DNA from: Psettodes erumei
Lineage: Eukaryota > Chordata > Actinopteri > Pleuronectiformes > Psettodidae
DNA length: 64,000 nt
Direction of reading: 5' to 3'
NCBI GenBank assembly: GCA_016785225.1
Contig: JAFBJZ010000107.1
Location: forward strand, 1-64,000
This document shows, one piece after another, positions 1 through 11,520 of the stretch (position 1 is the stretch's first letter; each line of letters opens with the position of its first letter). The position numbers were made by a program, and so were the translations under genes. The notes below the pieces were generated by a model. That model was not told the DNA's origin and made no database searches. It was given only the letters and a program-made list of their open reading frames with translations.

Positions 1-745
1 AAAATTCATTATGTCCTGAAAATGCTCCAAAACATCAAGGAATGCTGTTTTATAAACAGCCCATACAATAAGAGGCCTTAAAAATGCCAGAAAAGGTCAA
101 AAAGCTCATATGTTAGTATGTCATAAAAATGAAAAAAACGTCATAGTATAGTATGTCGAAAAATGCCAAAAATTGTCAAAATTTATTATGTCCTGAAAAT
201 GCTCCAAAACATCAAGGAATGCTGTTTTATAAACAGCCCATACAATAAGAGGCCTTAAAAATGCCAGAAAAGGTCAAAAAGGTCATATGTTAGTATGTCA
301 TAAAAATGAAAAAAATCGTCATAGTATAGTATGTCGAAAAATGTGAAAAATGTGAAAAATTTATTATGTCCTGAAAATGCTCCAAAACATCAAGGAATGC
401 TGTTTTATAAACAGCCCATACAATAAGAGGCCTTAAAAATGCCAGAAAAGGTGAAAAAGCTCATATGTTAGTATGTCATATGTCCTGAAAATGCTCCAAA
501 ACACCAAGGAATGCTGTTTTATAAACAGCCCATACAGTAAGAGGCCTTAAAAATGCTGAAAAGGTCATATCATAGTTTGTCATAAATACCAAAAATGTCA
601 AAATTTAAAATATCCTAAAAATGCATGAAAACATCAAAGAATAGCATTTTATCAACACTTCAGGGTATCATTTGTGTTAAAAATTACAAAAAAGATCATA
701 GTACAGTATTTCATGAAAATGCAAAAAACATAATATGTGTTAATG
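1..745. repeat. Tandem satellite array, about 177-bp unit, running off the left edge
   Basis: The landmark TGTCCTGAAAATGCTCC recurs at 12, 189, 367 and 481, so the period is 177, 178 and then 114 because the third unit is truncated. A fifth, strongly diverged unit covers about 601-745. Each unit contains GCTGTTT-TAT-AAACAGC, a perfect 7-bp stem with a 3-base loop. Units 1 to 3 are nearly identical and very AT-rich. There is no coding content. The family is not identified. The array probably continues to the left of the window. Confidence 0.93.
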
Positions 746-3700
746 CATACGTGTAAATGCACACACACAGCACCAAAGAAAATATGAAAGTAAGCCACAC
801 ACAAGAGCGTGTGTTTTTCTGGGCTACCCTTTCTGTTGTACCACGTCTGGCTGACCACTGGGGATGAGATGTGACACTCACAATGAATAGTACAATAGAG
901 AGATGCTCGGACATGTCAGCAGCATCTGTCTCTGTCTGGGGCTGATGTGCCCCCCCGATTCAGACCAGAGTAAAGAGGGCTTACTCAAAACTAATGAAGC
1001 AAACGCATGCTGTTTCAACACCCCCACACATGCATCTATGCACGCAAACATATAAAGACAAGAATGTGCAGCTCTGGTTGAACATTTGGAAGATGCGGCC
1101 ATCCTGTGACCACCCTCTCTTCTCTTATTCTGCAAATTCCCACAAGACCCTCACTCTGACTTTGATACACAGAAATACACAGACTTGATCCCAGTCAAAA
1201 GGAAAAGGCTTGGCTGAGGTGGGTCACTGCAGATACTCCCAAGCTAGAGCAAACACACTGAATGATTTATAATAATGCTATAGTGAAAAGCTGATTGTCA
1301 CGGGGTGACTGCAACCGAACTGAAGTGGTCTGAAGTGCTATGGTCTGATTGGCTGACAAACACTGCTTCCCAGAGAACCAAGGGACGGTTAATTAAAAGA
1401 CACACAGACAGAGACAGAGGGAGAAAGAGAGGGAGAGGAGTGGCGAAAGATTTTAAAAAAAAAAAACCCAAACAAGCAAAGAGAGATTTGCTGTATTTGA
1501 ACAATAGCACAGTCTCCCTTTGTTTGTGGTAGAACAGGTTCTTGTGCAAGTTACAGTAGATGAAAGAGCTTTCATTGGAGCTTGTGCTGCATTATCATAT
1601 TATCCTACTTAATGCACTTTAGCACTCAGCCAAGAATCTTTGACATGTTAATAGTCTGAAATAAGACCCACAGATAAAATAAGATAAGATAAAAAAAACA
1701 TGGTATATGCCGTGTTTTTGGGTGTGTATTCATGCTGTATGCTGTGCATGTGCACGCATGTCGAACAGTGATTTCATTGGGTTGAAATAGTTTCTCCTCA
1801 GGTGCATAAGTGGAGGTTCTCTTACAGTGAACGGAGTCAAGAATTAGAGGCACTGTGCACGAGTGTGTGTGTGTGTGTGTTTGTGCGTGTTTGTGTGTGT
1901 AATATCTCTGTCTATAATACTGGAGCTCAGTAGCAAGGATGAAACCTACGACATACATCTCAAGTCTTCCCTACAGAATTTTCTTTCTGTCTTTCTTTTT
2001 TCTTTCTTTGTTTCACTGCTCTTATTTAATATATGATATATACCCAAGTACATTTACCAAAGTGCTACATTCACTCATGCTTTTTACATGCTGCTCCACT
2101 GCATTTCATCTCAGAGGGAAACATACTTTTATTCAACTACATATATTTCACAGTTTCAGTCACTGGTTCTTTTTCAATAATAAGGGGTATTTTTGAATTG
2201 CACTATTTCCACTTTTGCTGAAAGATCTGAATTTCTTTCTCCAGTCGTAGCAGAACATGTGTTTAAATGAAACATGATGCTGCCTGCTGATGAGTTTTTT
2301 TCAATCAACATAACAAGGAAATATTTTACAGAAACCCTCTATTTCAGATTACACACTTGTTTTGTTTGTCTCCTTTGAGGGATGTCTCACTGTATGTACA
2401 GTGGTGAGGATGGAGGTCTTTTGGTGCTTCTGAAGCATTTCTGCCCTTTGTTTATTGTTCTTGGCATCAGCGTCATGCTTCTGTTCTCTCAAGTGAGTTA
2501 TGTAGGCATATCTGTTTTTAATTGTAATACCTCTGAGTAATGACATTAACAGATTTTCACATTCAAATATATTCTTTCTTTCTGTACACTGGTACAGAAA
2601 CCCACCGCCAGCTTTGTCTTATGGTGTTGAGAGTTGTGGCAGTTAGTGGCCTGTTGGTCCTTTGGCAACGTCTTCCTGTCCCCACACCTCCCTCCTCCCT
2701 CTTTCTCCTCCTCCTCTCTACACCCCTCACCCAACCCCCCATCAGCAGCAGCCTTACAGCCATCCAACCCTGCCAGCTCTGGTGGGAGGCTGGCAACTGC
2801 TCTTTTCCAGCTCCTAAATCAGAGAGGCTGCGTCAAGATCTCTCCTGTGGAGCAGCGCTGCACTTGTGATGAGCTCTACTGCACTCCACTCTTCCAGCAT
2901 GAAAGTGCTGAGGAAGCTTCCCTCACCCCAGTTTTTTCCATTTAGAGCTTTGTTTGGATCTTTCTGGTTTAGCAGCCTGTCTAAATTCTCCCTTTTCTCC
3001 TCCATCAGCTAATGTAACATTAAAAAAAGATCAGGGGACAAAGAATGTTGTGGTGGTTTTAAAGATGTAGATGCACCCAAGGAAAATATCAAAGCACAGA
3101 GATATAGAACATAAAACCATCTTATTTAGATGTTAATAGTAACTTTACTTTGCTTTTCATGATGTTGAAAGGGTTGTACTGGACTGAAGTGCACCACCTC
3201 AGGCTTCATACTTTGAAAGGGACAACAAATCCTCACAGAGAGCTCCTCAAGATAATGCAGGTTTAAGTGCACCATCAGCAAAAGTGCTTCTGCTTTACCT
3301 GTTATTCAGAGCCTACAGCTCCCTCCCACTCACTTTACATTCATTTCGCATCACTCTCTGAATTCAAGGGCTTCCTGCAGGCTGTTTGTCTCTTTTTTAC
3401 TCTACGTATACATGTATTTGAACTTTTTTTTCCCACTTTGTATTCCCATTTTCTTGAAAGCAGTGCACACATCCCCCAATGTTTGGGACAGACTTTGAGA
3501 AACATATATTTGATGATGGCAAAGAAAGTTTTACACAAAGCTCCCACTGGGTCCTTCCAAAAAGTAACTTAACAAATTAAACTGCCCACATCTTCACATT
3601 GGGTTTGGAAGAGGGTTCACTGTGCTGGCTGCCAGGAGCCTGTTTGTCTTGGCACTGCTGGCATTTGACTTTAGGTACCAGAAATGTGTGCGAGGGTGTT

Positions 3701-3934
3701 TTTGTGTGTGCATGACAAAAGTTCTTTCTACTTCTTTGAAAGAGACCTCCCACACTGCATCAGCCGCGAACAATACTGCATCCTGAACCACAGATGGAAA
3801 ATCCTGAAAGCTGTGGACAGGACGTGAATTCATCAGATATTTGTAATTACTGTATTGTTTTGTAATTATTGGCTTTATGTAAATGGTATTTCCTGTGTGT
3901 TCAATAGCAGTCAACGCTTCTTTTTTTTTAAACA
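746..3934. other. Non-coding stretch left of arhgef18
   Basis: No exon chain can be supported here on either strand. Contents are a short CA run near 757-770, a GT-rich microsatellite at about 1862-1900, a C/T-rich stretch at about 2680-2740 that creates low-complexity open frames, and otherwise unremarkable AT-rich sequence. It could hold distal regulatory DNA, but nothing in it shows that directly. Confidence 0.6.
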
Positions 3935-4265
3935 GTTAAATATTTTGGGGAAAACATTGGCATGCTTTCTTAAGAGATACATGAAAAGATTGCTACCACT
4001 CTAAAATCTAAATATGAAGCTACAGCTAGCCACAAACAACATAAAAAAGGTTAACTAGATAACTTGGGTAGTGATGGAATCCAGCTTTTGTTACCATGGG
4101 AATCGATCTGTTTCCTCCAGCTTCCAGTCCTTATACTAAGCTAAGATAACCAGCTGTAGCATTATCTTCAAGAAACAAACACTGGGAGTGGTATCTTCTG
4201 ATCTAAGGCTCGGCAAGAAAGCAAATAATCATAATTTGCAAAGTGTCAAAATATTCTTTTAATGT
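3935..4265. mobile_element. MITE-like element with long inverted ends (teleost repeat)
   Basis: The two ends are imperfect inverted complements. One end reads through ATTTTGGGGAAAACATTGGC and gctttctt-aagagata, the other through gctcggcaagaaagc and AAAGTGTCAAAATATTC. The interior has the words gctacagctagcc and actaagctaagataaccagct. I recognise this pattern as a very abundant percomorph non-autonomous repeat, from memory and not from a search. A second member lies at about 48488-49085. There is no open reading frame and no visible target-site duplication. Confidence 0.6.
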
Positions 4266-5325
4266 AAGTCTATTGTTTTGCAAAGGAGCATAGGTTTGAG
4301 TCAGTGAGGCACACTGAGAATCTAATTTATTTCCTCTTCCTTGGAACAGGTTGACCTGTCACAATGGTGCCATTCATCACTTCCTGATGCTGTGTAATCA
4401 GCACATGGGCACATGGGAATAAAACTGGACTGGCCAGTCAGTCACCAGGCTACAGCTGACTGCAAAATGCAAATGCTGTGAGCACAAAGGGCGAGTCAGC
4501 GTGGAGCACACTTCCTTTATAATCCATCTCCCCCTTTCAATTCACCTGAGGTGGCTCTTCTGGCAGAACAATAGCCCTCCACCGGATCTGATTTCTACCT
4601 GGCATAACCTTTTGCTGTGGAGGTCTTTCACTGTTGCCCTCCTCACAAGGACTTCCTTTGTTGATAGAAGATGGAAGAGGAGTTGAGCAGGTGGGGTGGG
4701 TGTAGCGGTGGGGGGGTGGACAATGATTCTCATTCATCCAACTATGAGCCAGACAGCATGAAATCACTGCTAGTTTACGTACAACCCATGAGAATTATCT
4801 AGTGTCCAAGGAGACATACACTGATGTGAACAAAGTTCTTGCAGGCTGCAAACCTTTACTGCTCTTTATCGGTCACTGATAAGGCTGTATCTTAGTCAGA
4901 TTTCTCTTTTCTTGAATACACCACCGCCTGCCAAGGAGGTTATGTAAGCTGTGTTTGAAGCACTCTTTGCTGAGAGACATGTTTTACTGCCGCCCCTCTT
5001 TCTGTAATCACCTTGGGTGTCAGCAAAGTGGACAGATAGAGTCCGCTTTGTGTCTTTTCAACAAGAGGGTCTTTGTGTCAGCCAGGGAGCAATGAAACAA
5101 CACTCGGATAGCAGCGATCAAGCACATTCCTTTCTAACATCACATGCAAAAAACTAAAAAGACAAAACAGCAAACAGCAATTTGGAGGTCGTGGAGGAAG
5201 AAATGGTTCCCAACCAAAGGGCCAGCAATCCCACAAGGGGTCACAAGATGAATCCAAGAGCTCAGAAGATGATTGAACAGAAAAACACTAAATCACAAAC
5301 CACCACACAAAATCCTTTGTAACCA
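4266..5325. other. Non-coding stretch with a small repeat fragment
   Basis: No gene is supported. At about 4921-4945 there is the phrase tgccaaggaggttatgt, the same phrase that heads the larger remnant at about 10738, so a short fragment of that repeat family probably sits here. The rest is unassigned. Confidence 0.45.
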
Positions 5326-5700
5326 TACTAGTGGTATGGATTCATAACATTGTCAGTCAGTTGGGTCACCACTTTGGTCAAGATTGAAATACCTTCACTT
5401 CCACTAGTGTCACCATTTGTAGCTTGGAGGAACCTTCTTGGCCCCCACAGAGAAAATTGAACACCAGCGATCCCCTGACTTCACGTGGAGCCCCTATCAG
5501 GTCAAAGTGCTTGTCCAACTTGCAAAAGTAATATGATCCCTATCTGCTGCAGCTATATTTTGTGTTTAGCTCTAATTACCAAAAGTTAGCATGCATGCTC
5601 AAAATCAGCATTTTAGCAAGGTCATCATGGGACACAGCATTCTGAGATTTACTTTAAATTCAAGTCAGGAATGTGGATAAAATCAATGAATACCTGAGGT
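5326..5700 (+). mobile_element. Decayed interspersed repeat of teleost type
   Basis: The run of phrases gaaataccttcacttccac, aggtcaaagtgcttgtccaa, gtgtttagctctaattacc and aaaagttagcatgcatgct matches, from memory, a common fish repeat whose body is full of gttagcatgctaa words. The copy is diverged and internally deleted. It has no coding capacity. Confidence 0.45.
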
Positions 5701-6700
5701 CTACGTACAGTCCAGTATAGTACAATATACATGCCAGTAGGGTTTATTCTTCATTGGATTAGATGGTTTATAAAGACAAATGTAAAATATCACCAGACTC
5801 AACTATCTATAGTCCCTCCAAAATGAGGTTCATTTTTACCAGGAAGAAGAAAAAGAAGAAAGTTAGCAATTGCAATAGGGTCCTTACACTGAAACGCCTT
5901 GAAAAGAAACCAACTGCCGAGACAGAGTCTATCAAACTTAGATTTGGCTCAGTGTTTTATGAGCCTGCAGGGAGGTTCGTCTGCACGTCTGTCTCTGGGG
6001 AACATCTATTTGTTTAACTGTGTGGTGAGAAGAGCCTCTGTCACAGATTAACTACAGCCAAGGCTCCTGACTTCCTGCAAACTGCATCACACGAGACGCC
6101 TCCGTGCTTTGAGGCGGTTGAGTCGATTTGGACTGGAGGCATGAGATGAGAGGGGGTGCGACAGGGAGGCATGCAACGGGCAGAGCAGTGGAAGGAACGA
6201 GACAAAAACAAAGACGGAGACGAGCGCGCCTTCCCTCCACAGGGGAAGCAGCCTGGAAAAATAATTGTTGAGAGGAGACAGACAAAAGCCACTAATCACA
6301 GCAGACAATAAAAGCTGGCCGCTGCTGTAGTGTCTTCCCAGCCGGAATGACAATAACGCAGGAACTGGCAGTCCTGCTGTTAGCGAGGTCTCACAGAGGG
6401 ATTGAACAGCCACAACCACAGCACCTGAAAATAGAGCTTTGTCTGGGAATAGACTGTTATTAGGTCGTCTAAACACAGAGTCAATAACACTGTTACTGCA
6501 CCTCCTAGACACTAAGGAATGGCTACAGAGTGAGCTAATTGGGTGGTCAGGATTATTTTGACGAGCAGTGGAGGAGGAATCTAAATAATGAGGCAGAATT
6601 ATATGTCACACGTTCATGTGGTAGTTGCTGAGGGGGGTGAAAAAAAAACAACAAAAAACCCCCAACAAATCCTTGTAAATACAAATTTACAGGATTGGCA
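5701..6700. other. Non-coding stretch between repeat remnant and arhgef18 3' end
   Basis: I find no supported gene. A G/C-richer patch lies at about 6040-6320 and produces overlapping minus-strand open frames in several phases, with no splice sites or family resemblance. An A-rich stretch lies at 6638-6660. Confidence 0.5.
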
Positions 6701-9700
6701 ATCATTCAGTGCATTCTTGGCTGCTGCCTAAACAACAATGATCAAAACGCAGGGAACCAAACAAGTAGCTTTTGTCGCGCCGTGTGACTTACAAACTCCA
6801 AAGAAAACAGAAATGAAGAGAAAAATCTGACATTTTTTTTTATTACTAAACTCTTTCTAAGGCAGCAAAATTTGTGTACATGGGTCATTCTAACGTCTCG
6901 CAGTGAATAAAATAAAACAGTACAAAAATCAACGCGGTGTGCTACAAACATCATTAGACAGCTCTTGGTAAATAAAAATTCACAAACAATAAGCATTATA
7001 AACATTCAATTTCCCCTTCAAGTATGCTACTATCAAAAGTGACTAGTGTAAAATTGGCAGAGGAAATAAAATATGTTCTTGATTATTTACACATTACAGG
7101 TCCAACATGTGTGTATGAGTGTGTGTAGAAAAAAACACATTGATGAATGTGTCTGCACGCACACACACACACACAAACTCTCACAGTGACGTGACCGACT
7201 GGCTTTTAAAACAGAGTAAAAAGGTTAAGCAGTTCAGTACAGCAAAACAACATTTAAGACTTGAGTTGATCCAAAGAGTGGCACCAGCAGGCAGCTCGCC
7301 CATCTGAGGTCCATCGTAATCCTCAGATAAAAAGACTGGTACCCGGAGCAGAACTAAAGTGCTCTCACACCAGTTTTCCTCTCGACTGACGTCCGTCACG
7401 CAGAATTTTAAAAAAGAGACACATTCAAATACAGGTACAAGGGCAATCATTGAAATAAAAGTCAACTCTTCAACTTGGAAATGGTTGTGGTACAAAACAA
7501 TCCCAACTCGACCTACTGGCTCTTTCTGGAGCTCTCAACAATATCGCCTGGTCTTTATCTATGGATGGAGTCTGCCCAGCTGTCATCCCGTTAGCCACGA
7601 GCTCCTGATTTTTAAGACGTCTCACTCACATTGGGGTTGGAGCATTTAAGCACTGCCTGAAGACCATGCAACATTGTTGAAAGCTCTGGTATTAAAGCAA
7701 GTAACTTTATTTGGGATCGATTTGTTGTGGAAAGTATTTAGATTTTATGGGGTTCCACCTCCTGGAATAGCACAAAAAGTATGTTCACATGCACATTGAC
7801 AGTCACAATTCTTTGTGTTGGTGTCTATGAATACAGTTAGTGACATACAGTCAGTTTTCAGCATTATATGAGCTCATACGCTGATCATGAAAAAAAAAGG
7901 TTAGGATGTGCCACTATAAGTCAGTGTCAGTGTGTTGAGTTTGTGGGACATTGTTCACATCCTTTCGAGAAGACTGAAAACATTATTCTCACTTGTGCGC
8001 AAAGAGACATTTGTGACCCGGATGTGAAGCTGCAAAACAAGCATGAAATCCAAAACCCGAGGATACGAGCTGGGCTGCAATGTGCTGTAAACACACTTGT
8101 TATGGACGCTCTCTGGAGGATGTTTTCACAAGTAATAACACTTTGTGGACGACCAACAACCACACACAGCGTCATTTATCCGTCATACACGAGCACAGAG
8201 AGGAGCTCAGTCCACCGAATGTCTCTTTGGTTTAACCGACTGAAACAAGCAGATGGTTTAGTTTTGCGTTTGTTTTTTTTGACTGCTACATAATCTTAGT
8301 GATGCATCACTCATAAATCGCAGGGAAGAGACGGCGGACAGCGCACCTCGACGACACACATCAGGAGATTAAATGTACACACTCATTCAATTTTAGTTTC
8401 ATTTGTACAACAGCAACGACCGATTGAGGTTTATCTTGAAGTACCACGAGTTTTTTCCCAACCGAGGCGTATCGTACTGTACTTACACGCCCCGCGTGTG
8501 TAAGGGTGTATACACACATGCACAAACAGACTTTTGGCTGACTTTTGCATCCTGATTCATGTCAAAAAATTTGTTTCTAATACAAGAATGTGTAGAGGGA
8601 GGGCAGGTGGTGCAGCAGGGATCAGATACAGTATGGACAGCAATATATATAATATACATCAACACGTACATCAAAACTTGCTCAAGACAAGCTTATTTGG
8701 GCAAAGACAACAAGGTCCTCTGACTTTTAACTGACAGAGACACAGAACATCATCGCGTCGGCTACCTCCAGATTTAAAGGAAATGTCATGTTCATCCAGG
8801 GGAAGTGGAGTGGAATGGACATATGTGATGTGTGAGGACAGACTGAAATCTAAGACAAACAGCTTATGGTCCTCTTTTGCTGCAGGACCACAGCACCCGT
8901 CACAGTACCGTTTTTCTGTCAGGCACAGAGATTTAAGACCCAGCTAATGCAATCAGCAATCAATAAAACACACGGTCAATGAGACCCCAGGGCCTCAGTT
9001 AAAACTGACATCTTCATATTTAACTTAAAGATATATATATACACACACACACGGGCGCAACTAAAATGAACCGACTTGGGCAATTTTACAAAATGTGGAG
9101 TCAGCAAAATGTTCTCCAGAGAGACAAGCCTTCAGGAAAAAAAATCTCCTCAATCACATGAACTTTACATTTCTTCACTTGGGTGAAAAATTAAGACCTA
9201 AGAGAACTGAACCTTTAAACTTTGAAATGCTTCGATATTCTGTACACTCGTAGCGTTTCCGTTTAGCAACTAGTGCAAAAATTAAAAAGACCTTTTTCCT
9301 ATTTATTATGATGATTTTTTTCCCCCCATTAGATCACAACTCTGTCGGAAAATTGTCATGATTATTACTTATCTTCTCTTGCAAGACCATTTCCCCACAT
9401 TTTTCTCTTTTTTTTGCCACTGGCCAGAACTGTGGAGCAGTCAAATATACATTTTACCCATAGAACAATCCATAGCACGAAACTAAAATATGCAGCACAC
9501 TACGGCTCCCCTCCAATCCCAATGAACAGATGTTTCTCAAAGATGGTTCGCTCAAATGTAACCCGGGGTGTGACAAACTCATTGAAGCCTTTTTCATGTC
9601 TACCAGGTAGGCTGAATGGTATTTAGCTAATACCCAGGTTGATATCAGCTCAGCTATGGGGCTGGACATGGCTATCTTAAACATCATAAAGTACGAGATC

Positions 9701-11212
9701 AAATTTGCATAAATCTCTGATGCAAATGTCTGTATCAAAGAAATGACCTTTGATCAAACAGCTGACCCACAGACACAGTCGCGGGAACAAAAGTTAGATA
9801 CAGATTATTAGCAATTATCCTCTCCGCTGTTATTGCGGAGAGCCACAGCTAGGAAAAGCAGGGGCAGACCAAGAGTAGAATATACTGACTATTACTTCAA
9901 ACTATGCAGAGACATCTGAAAGCGTCCCTGAGTCTGTCTCACTCTGCACGGGCTGGAAAAAACAGCAAAGCTTGCCAAAAGCTAAACTCTTCCTTCATTG
10001 ACGTGAGGCCTTATTACACAACAGACTAGGAAAAAAGAAAAAAAAGTCCACTGATGAAATCCATGTCAGGTTTCACACCCAGTGGCAAAACGAAAGATGT
10101 AAGCCGCAGCGTCTGCCTCCTGCAGTACGTGTGATTGAGGAGAACGAGAACAATTAAACGAAATGAACCTTCACAGCTGCACAAGCGAATGACACGTCAC
10201 GGCCATAGACGTTCATTCAGAACTCTGGAATGGAGTATTTACACTGTGCAAATGAAACATCGAGAAGAAAGTGTTCACGTGTTAAGAGTTCTTCTGAGTT
10301 CCTGTTGAATCCTTTCTTGTGGTTCTGGGTCCAGTATGAGCTGAGTGTCCTGAAACGCACCCGACCGTTTTCCTTTCCCACCGTTACCTTTCAGTCAAAT
10401 TACCTTCAGCTCTCACAGCAAATGTCTTTGGGTTGTTTTAACTTCATTTAGACCTTTTCATTCACGTCACAAGAAGCCTTTGTTTTTTTCCAAAGGCTCC
10501 CTCTGTACTTGTCATCTTGAAAACATAACTAAATATTAAATAAAAAAGGAAACAGGTTAAAAGCAAGTCTTTTTCAGTCAAATGTGGTTTTGTTCCTTGT
10601 GTGGCTCTAACAAATAGAGCGCGGCAACTGTGTGCAGATATTTAAACTACCTGACCTTAATCGTCAGTAAGAGCATACAGTTATAATCACATTGTTGCAT
10701 GTTAAGTGGCTCCTTGAAATGTACCTTGCGGTTAATGGGGGGGCATCTTACAGTTACCTCTGCTGCCAAGGAGGTTATGTTTTTGGTTCACTTTGTTTTC
10801 ATGAAAAGTAATGGAGGGATTTTCCCAGTTTTTTATTTTTAATACCAGAGTTTTACCAGAGATGGCTCTTGGTCTAACTTAGAAACCGTTGTATTTGGGG
10901 AGTATGCAGATCCAGGAAAATTTTAAAGGGTTTTCAAATCAGTGTGAAATAGGGCAGAATTTCACATTTGAGTTATATCTCTCTAAATGGATAAAGATTT
11001 TAAATGAGTGGGTCTAGCGATTTGCTGAATGCTTAAGGTGCATACCACATGGGCTTAAGCTCCCCTCAGCAGCAGGTCGCCGGTACGACGCCCGGCCGGC
11101 CAGAACACAAATCCAGATCTGCACGCTCAGCCTTGGTGGAGGTCTGCGCTCTCGGAGGGTTCTGGAGTCGTTTTTTTTTTTGTCAATGTGATCAGCGCTT
11201 GATCCAAGGAGT
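6701..11212 (-). other. Probable arhgef18 3' untranslated region and downstream flank
   Basis: This is the sequence after the arhgef18 stop codon on the minus strand, with no coding exon. Candidate AATAAA poly(A) signals on the minus strand lie at about 9302-9307, 7707-7712 and 6839-6844. The sequence alone does not say which is used, so the UTR length (1.9 to 4.4 kb) is open. A repeat remnant interrupts it at about 10738-11020. Confidence 0.4.
10738..11020 (+). mobile_element. Interspersed repeat remnant (tgccaaggaggttatgtttt family)
   Basis: It begins with ctgccaaggaggttatgttt and continues with gagggattttcccag, gttttaccagagatggctct, gcagatccaggaaaatttt and gaaatagggcagaatttcac. From memory this series matches a widespread animal interspersed repeat found in fish. 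It is degraded and non-coding, and it would lie inside the arhgef18 3'UTR if that UTR uses a distal poly(A) site. Confidence 0.5.
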
Positions 11213-11520
11213 TTAGAAAAAGATGACGTCCTCCTTATTGAGGTCTTCTGCGGGGACCTTGTATGGTGGCGGCATGCTGTGGCTGTGGCTGAGCCCGTGA
11301 TTTGCTTGGACGTGCGCCTGGGCGCTCGGAGCGAGGCCCTGCGGCTGCGCGTGGAACTGGAGAAGCCCGGCGCTCTGTGAGTGGGGAGGCATGGTGGGTG
11401 GCTGAGGAAGGGACTGTGCAGGAGGCACGGGGGGCTTCTGTATATTTGGTGGGTGGGAGGTGCTGATGGAGGAGGTGGTCTGGCTGTCCGGTCCAGCGCT
11501 GTCTGGAGGACTGAGCTGAT
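11213..11520 (-). CDS. arhgef18: arhgef18 last coding exon with stop
   Basis: Acceptor cttttgtctgacag, entry phase 1, 102 codons including the stop at 11213-11215. It encodes a proline/histidine/glutamine-rich tail that ends NKEDVIFF. The last six residues match the end of human ARHGEF18 and are the best single proof of the gene's identity at this end. Confidence 0.93.

Noticed and set aside
2634..2945. Proline/serine-rich plus-strand open frame
   Set aside because: It is produced by a C/T-rich stretch; both strands and several frames are open and no domain is visible.
6087..6512. 142-codon minus-strand open frame
   Set aside because: Three overlapping frames are open on the same strand and none shows a domain, conserved motif or paired splice sites.
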